Assembly (NCBI GenBank): GCA_003522105.1
Contig: DPGF01000044.1
Span: forward strand, 1-7,980
Length of the DNA: 7,980 nt
Source of the DNA: Oscillibacter sp.
Lineage (GTDB): Bacteria; Bacillota; Clostridia; Oscillospirales; Oscillospiraceae
Direction: 5' to 3'
The position numbers and the translations under genes are program-made. The notes below the pieces were generated by a model. The model searched no databases and had not been told where the DNA came from. It saw nothing but the letters and a program-made list of their open reading frames with translations. Below, one piece after another: positions 5,557 through 7,980 of the stretch (positions are counted from its first letter, which is position 1; the number at the start of each line of letters is the position of its first letter).

Positions 5557-5817
5557 TTACTTGTAGATGTCTCCTCGGTTTCCGATGTCAATAATGAATA
5601 GAATGTCGATCTCATTATCAACACCATACTTATAAATGATGCGCCACGAGCCAACTCTGAGCCGTTTCCGGTCATCATTGTACCCCTGCATGACCTTAAT
5701 ATCTCCTTTCGGGGGAGTCAAGGTCAAGTCCTGAATCGCCGCCCTAATCCGGGCAACGGACTTCTTATCCAGCTTGCTCAGAAATTTCAGCGAATCCTTG
5801 GAATACTTGATTACCAT
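5557..5817 (-). CDS. RelE/ParE-family toxin
   Basis: 86-aa RelE/ParE-superfamily toxin. Members either cleave mRNA on the ribosome (RelE) or inhibit gyrase (ParE); the sequence alone does not separate these here. Diagnostic pieces: the N-terminal helix pair (SLKFLSKLDKKSVARI), PKGDIKVMQGY, the core strand RLRVGSWRIIYK with Arg52, Arg54 and Arg59, and the C-terminal IDIGNRGDIYK with Arg81 and Tyr85. Length and the high Lys/Arg content fit the family. The start is ATG 5817 with AAGGAAG 6 nt upstream. Gene order is toxin first, antitoxin second, the reverse of the classical relBE order and like higBA. It has its own promoter, so it is a portable module between the sortase and CAP genes. Confidence 0.88.
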   Translation of the reverse strand: MVIKYSKDSLKFLSKLDKKSVARIRAAIQDLTLTPPKGDIKVMQGYNDDRKRLRVGSWRIIYKYGVDNEIDILFIIDIGNRGDIYK

Positions 5818-5832
5818 GTGACACTTCCTTTC

Positions 5833-5852
5833 GAGGATAGCTTCTCATCCTC
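5833..5852 (-). promoter_or_regulatory. Operator-like inverted repeat at the toxin transcript start
   Basis: GAGGAT (5833-5838) and ATCCTC (5847-5852) are exact inverted arms separated by 8 nt. The upstream end coincides with the expected transcription start about 7 nt after the -10, and the repeat lies before the ribosome site. This is where an antitoxin-toxin complex would bind for autoregulation; an RNA hairpin in the leader is the alternative. Confidence 0.55.
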
Positions 5853-5858
5853 TACTTT

Positions 5859-5887
5859 ATTTTATCAGGCCACTGCCCGCTATGCAA
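5859..5887 (-). promoter_or_regulatory. Extended -10 promoter of the RelE-type operon
   Basis: Minus strand: -35 TTGCAT (5882-5887, 3/6), a 17-bp spacer, and TGATAAAAT, that is a TGn extension before -10 TAAAAT (5859-5864, 5/6). The extended -10 compensates for the weak -35. It stands just 54 bp after the sortase stop, with no strong terminator in that gap, so read-through from the sortase operon is also possible. Confidence 0.65.
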
Positions 5888-5940
5888 TGATTTCTTGCTG
5901 TCACAAATCGTTAATTTTCTATGACCATCACAGCATCTCA

Positions 5941-6723
5941 TCATTTTTCTCGAGCCTGCACGCACCAGCGGTAATCCGGCTGATTCATCACGCAGGTGAC
6001 AAGGGTGATGATGTTCTCCGTGCTGTCGTTTAGGACGCTGGTATCGTCCACGCCGATCTTACTGACAGAGTACACCTCATAGTTGCGTGTGCCGAGTTGT
6101 GTGGTCAGCTTGATGGTGTCCCCAATATCAAGGGTGTGAATTTTGCCAAAGTGATTGTTGACGCCCCGATTATGGCCCGCAATCGCCACATTGCCTTCCC
6201 AAATGGAGGTGCTGGCAAAATGGCCTGCGCCCTTGCGGAGCGCGTCCGCGTCCGTCCCCTGATACACATTGACAGACAAGCCGAGGGTGGGGATTTTCAG
6301 TGTACCGAGGTAGCCGCCGCTGTAATAGAGGTCTTTCGTGACCGCGGTGTACTTCACCGGCGTGTAGGAACCGGTATTTCCGCTGCTACTGCCCGAAGTC
6401 ATAGGCGGCAGGACGGTCACACCGCCTGTGCTACTGACCGTTCCCGTGGCCGAACCGCTCACAAGGTTTGGCGTCAACAATTCTCCGGCGTTCAAGGTGT
6501 AGGAGGTGGGAGAGCCAAAGGCAGGCGGGATATAGGCGGCGTTTTTGCTGCGGTCGGTATTCGCGGGCTTGTCCATCGTGACATAAATGGTATCGTCCGA
6601 GGTGGGGCGTCCGAACAGTCCTGCGTCCGGGCCGTCAAAGTGATACTCCAATGCCGATGCAGGCATGGAAAAAGCCGCCAGCATACAGCAGGCGGCCAGC
6701 AGCGTGGTCAGATATTTTTTCAT
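5941..6723 (-). CDS. Sortase, class D/C-like catalytic core
   Basis: 260-aa transpeptidase that cuts an LPxTG-type signal and joins surface proteins to the cell wall or to each other. The catalytic trio is present: His184 in IAGHNRG, Cys244 in TLVTC, and Arg252 in YRWCVQA just before the C-terminus. The core starts near residue 135 (GGYLGTLKIPTLGLSVNVYQG). Residues 1-25 are a signal peptide (MKKYLTTLL... PASA-LE), followed by about 100 residues of Ser/Thr/Gly-rich linker, longer than most sortases. There is no C-terminal membrane helix. Its ATG overlaps the stop of the preceding membrane-protein gene (ATGA at 6720-6723), and GAGGG lies upstream. The natural substrate in this window is the Cna_B surface protein at 1-3427, though its sorting signal is not visible. 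Class assignment is tentative; sortase identity is firm. Confidence 0.88.
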   Translation of the reverse strand: MKKYLTTLLAACCMLAAFSMPASALEYHFDGPDAGLFGRPTSDDTIYVTMDKPANTDRSKNAAYIPPAFGSPTSYTLNAGELLTPNLVSGSATGTVSSTGGVTVLPPMTSGSSSGNTGSYTPVKYTAVTKDLYYSGGYLGTLKIPTLGLSVNVYQGTDADALRKGAGHFASTSIWEGNVAIAGHNRGVNNHFGKIHTLDIGDTIKLTTQLGTRNYEVYSVSKIGVDDTSVLNDSTENIITLVTCVMNQPDYRWCVQAREK

Positions 6724-7661
6724 GCGGCGTACCCTCTTTTCTTATTGATGTAGTGGCGATAGCCCTTATAACCAGCGTAACCGCAGCCGCCCAGCGCCGC
6801 CGCTCCCACGGGGATCAGCAGCCACAGCCAGTTAAAATCAACTCCGCTCTTTGCCGATGCCGCAGCGCCGACGCTGGAAAAGACTGCGGTGTAGACCACC
6901 GTATCACAGCTTGTACGGGTGACGTTACCCTTGTAGTCCGCCGTAACGGTGTAGCCGGTGGCATATTTGCTGGTGGCGGTGCCGGTGTAGCTTGCCACGG
7001 CGGTGTAGCGAATGGGAATGTCATAGCCGTCCGTGGGATCGACAGCTGCCTCCTGCCAGCTCACATCGGCAAGGGTCAGGGTGCGGCCATTTTCGTTTAC
7101 AGACTTAGGAACAAGGGACACATCCGCGTCGGAGAGGTTGGGATAGGTGCGCTCCGCCGTCACCGTGCGGCTGCTGGTCCCATAGCCCGCGGCCTCCACT
7201 TGAATGGTAGTATGGTCAAGGGACAGGACGCCCTCATAGCCGTCCTCGGTCTTGACCTCCAGCTTCGGCTCCAGCATTTTCAGGATTTCCGCCATATCCT
7301 TGGTCTTGCTCTCCAGCGTGACCACCTCGATATGCTCCCGCGTGTCCGTTTCTGTCTGGTCATTTTTCAGCAAATCAAGGAGCGTATAGGTGCGTCCCTC
7401 GCGCTCAAAGTCAGCGGTGGGGATCGTGGTGGGATCGTCCTTTGCGGTCAGGTAGTAGACCTTTTCCAAACGATAGACGCCGTTTTCCTCGCTGGCTCTG
7501 ACCTCGGCGGGATAGGCGGAAATGCCGGGGAGCGTATCTGCGGCAGAAAGCATCGCGGATACCGTATCGGCTTCTGTCATGGGCTCTGCGGCCAGCGCCG
7601 CGACGCTCATGCTGCACAGCATCAGCGCCGTGCAGAGTGCAAACGCAACTTTCTTTTTCAC
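6720..7661 (-). CDS. Secreted, C-terminally anchored membrane protein of unknown function
   Basis: 313-aa protein I do not recognise as a named family. Start GTG 7661 with GGGAGG 6 nt upstream, directly followed by a signal peptide (KKKVAFALC, hydrophobic core, cleavage AALA-AE at residue 24). The frame is open further upstream, but that part overlaps the preceding gene and has no ribosome site. Residues ~25-275 are a predicted extracellular region of beta-rich, Thr/Tyr-rich segments, including two similar-looking strand blocks (RTLTLADVSW and IRYTAVASYTGT). A single membrane helix (~277-298, NWLWLLIPVGAAALGG) precedes a Lys/Arg/Tyr tail, giving an outside-facing type I topology. It lies 16 nt after the LtrC-like gene and overlaps the sortase by 4 nt, so it probably works with the sortase, for example as a scaffold, chaperone or housing for surface assembly. 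Confidence 0.75.
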   Translation of the reverse strand: MKKKVAFALCTALMLCSMSVAALAAEPMTEADTVSAMLSAADTLPGISAYPAEVRASEENGVYRLEKVYYLTAKDDPTTIPTADFEREGRTYTLLDLLKNDQTETDTREHIEVVTLESKTKDMAEILKMLEPKLEVKTEDGYEGVLSLDHTTIQVEAAGYGTSSRTVTAERTYPNLSDADVSLVPKSVNENGRTLTLADVSWQEAAVDPTDGYDIPIRYTAVASYTGTATSKYATGYTVTADYKGNVTRTSCDTVVYTAVFSSVGAAASAKSGVDFNWLWLLIPVGAAALGGCGYAGYKGYRHYINKKRGYAA

Positions 7662-7677
7662 ATTACGCCTCCCTTTC

Positions 7678-7980
7678 TTAACGAACGGGCCGGTTCTGTT
7701 CCGGCTGCTTGCGATCCTGCGGAGAGATCTCACGCTGAATATCATTTTGCAGCTTGCGGAAATACTTTTGCAGGCTGTCCACCACACCGCGGCGATCCTG
7801 CACCTCCATGCCGTCAAACACCTGCCCCACGCGGCTCACATCGGGCTGCGGGGCCTCCACGCCGAAATTGCGGCAGAGCATATAGCTGACGCTCTCGGCG
7901 TCCATGGCGCAGTCCTCGCGGGTATAGTAGGGATAGCGTCCGTGGTCATGGATACCAGCGTGGACGATCTCGCGGGAGAG
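7678..7980 (-). CDS. ArdC/LtrC-like mobile-element protein, C-terminal 100 residues
   Basis: Only the last 100 codons are inside the window; the stop TAA is at 7678-7680. The visible part begins REIVHAGIHDH, then YYTREDCAMDAESVSYMLC and RNFGVE, and ends in a charged coiled tail (SLQKYFRKLQNDIQREISP, then QDRKQPEQNRPVR). The [H/R]ExxH...AESV...C.. arrangement resembles the zincin-like domain at the end of ArdC/LtrC-type proteins carried by conjugative elements, where it follows an ssDNA-binding part. Here the first position of the HExxH-like motif is Arg (REIVH), so metal-protease activity is doubtful; the substitution may be usual for this subfamily. The next gene follows after 16 nt, so they are probably co-transcribed. 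It is the main hint that the window belongs to an ICE. Confidence 0.55.
   Translation of the reverse strand, partial: LSREIVHAGIHDHGRYPYYTREDCAMDAESVSYMLCRNFGVEAPQPDVSRVGQVFDGMEVQDRRGVVDSLQKYFRKLQNDIQREISPQDRKQPEQNRPVR

Noticed and set aside
5544..5678. Upstream extension of the antitoxin frame to an ATG at 5678
   Set aside because: It overlaps the toxin gene in another phase and has no ribosome site, whereas ATG 5543 has a strong AAGGAGG.
5888..5940. Possible terminator after the sortase gene
   Set aside because: Only a weak GCTGT/ACAGC pairing with a wide loop and no T-tract; not enough to call.
7662..7817. Upstream extension of the 313-aa protein to an ATG at 7817
   Set aside because: It overlaps the end of the LtrC-like gene and would bury the signal peptide; GTG 7661 has GGGAGG at good spacing.
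6651..7889. 412-codon plus-strand open frame, and a 218-codon one at 6097-6753
   Set aside because: Both are antisense to the membrane-protein and sortase genes, which have ribosome sites, signal peptides, motifs and an ATGA overlap. The antisense products are Arg/His/Gly-rich with no domain.

Overview
Every gene I can support lies on the minus strand. The window looks like the accessory end of an integrative/conjugative element (ICE) in a low-to-mid-GC, gut-type Clostridia genome (Oscillospiraceae/Lachnospiraceae-like). The grounds are strong AGGAGG-type ribosome sites, Gram-positive surface anchoring (a sortase and a SpaA/Cna_B surface protein), Clostridia-style toxin-antitoxin pairs, and the C-terminus of an ArdC/LtrC-like mobile-element protein at the right edge. 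The taxonomic and ICE assignments are inference. No integrase, relaxase, T4SS gene, att site, tRNA, rRNA or CRISPR is visible.

In the order of transcription (right to left). (1) 7980-5941: the end of the LtrC/ArdC-like gene, then a GTG-started 313-aa secreted, membrane-anchored protein of unknown function, then a sortase. The last two overlap by ATGA and are very probably translationally coupled. (2) 5887-5158: a self-contained toxin-antitoxin operon with its own extended -10 promoter, an operator-like inverted repeat at the start of the transcript, a RelE/ParE-type toxin first, an acidic 72-aa antitoxin second, a 46-aa ORF third, and a strong hairpin terminator that overlaps the end of the 46-aa ORF. 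(3) 5150-4240: palindrome-rich control DNA and a TTGACA promoter driving a secreted CAP-domain protein with a copper-amine-oxidase-N-like domain. (4) 4212-3452: a near-consensus promoter and an MntA-HepT (MNT/HEPN) toxin-antitoxin pair, followed by a terminator-like hairpin. (5) 3427-1: a huge surface protein that starts with TTG and runs off the left edge. It has a signal peptide, an N-terminal region with the Cys...Gln signature of a thioester adhesin domain, a Gly/Pro linker, and nine complete plus one partial Cna_B/SpaA domains, almost all with a full Lys/Glu/Asn isopeptide triad.

The likely theme is a mobile surface-adhesion cassette: a covalent (thioester) adhesin on an isopeptide-locked stalk, a sortase that could anchor it, a membrane protein coupled to the sortase, and a secreted CAP protein. 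Two different addiction modules are inserted between them. The least expected parts are the hairpin lying directly against the adhesin's ribosome site with no promoter in between, the third small ORF of the RelE-type operon, and paired palindromes upstream of the CAP gene. All frames were read by eye; no searches or structure predictions were run.
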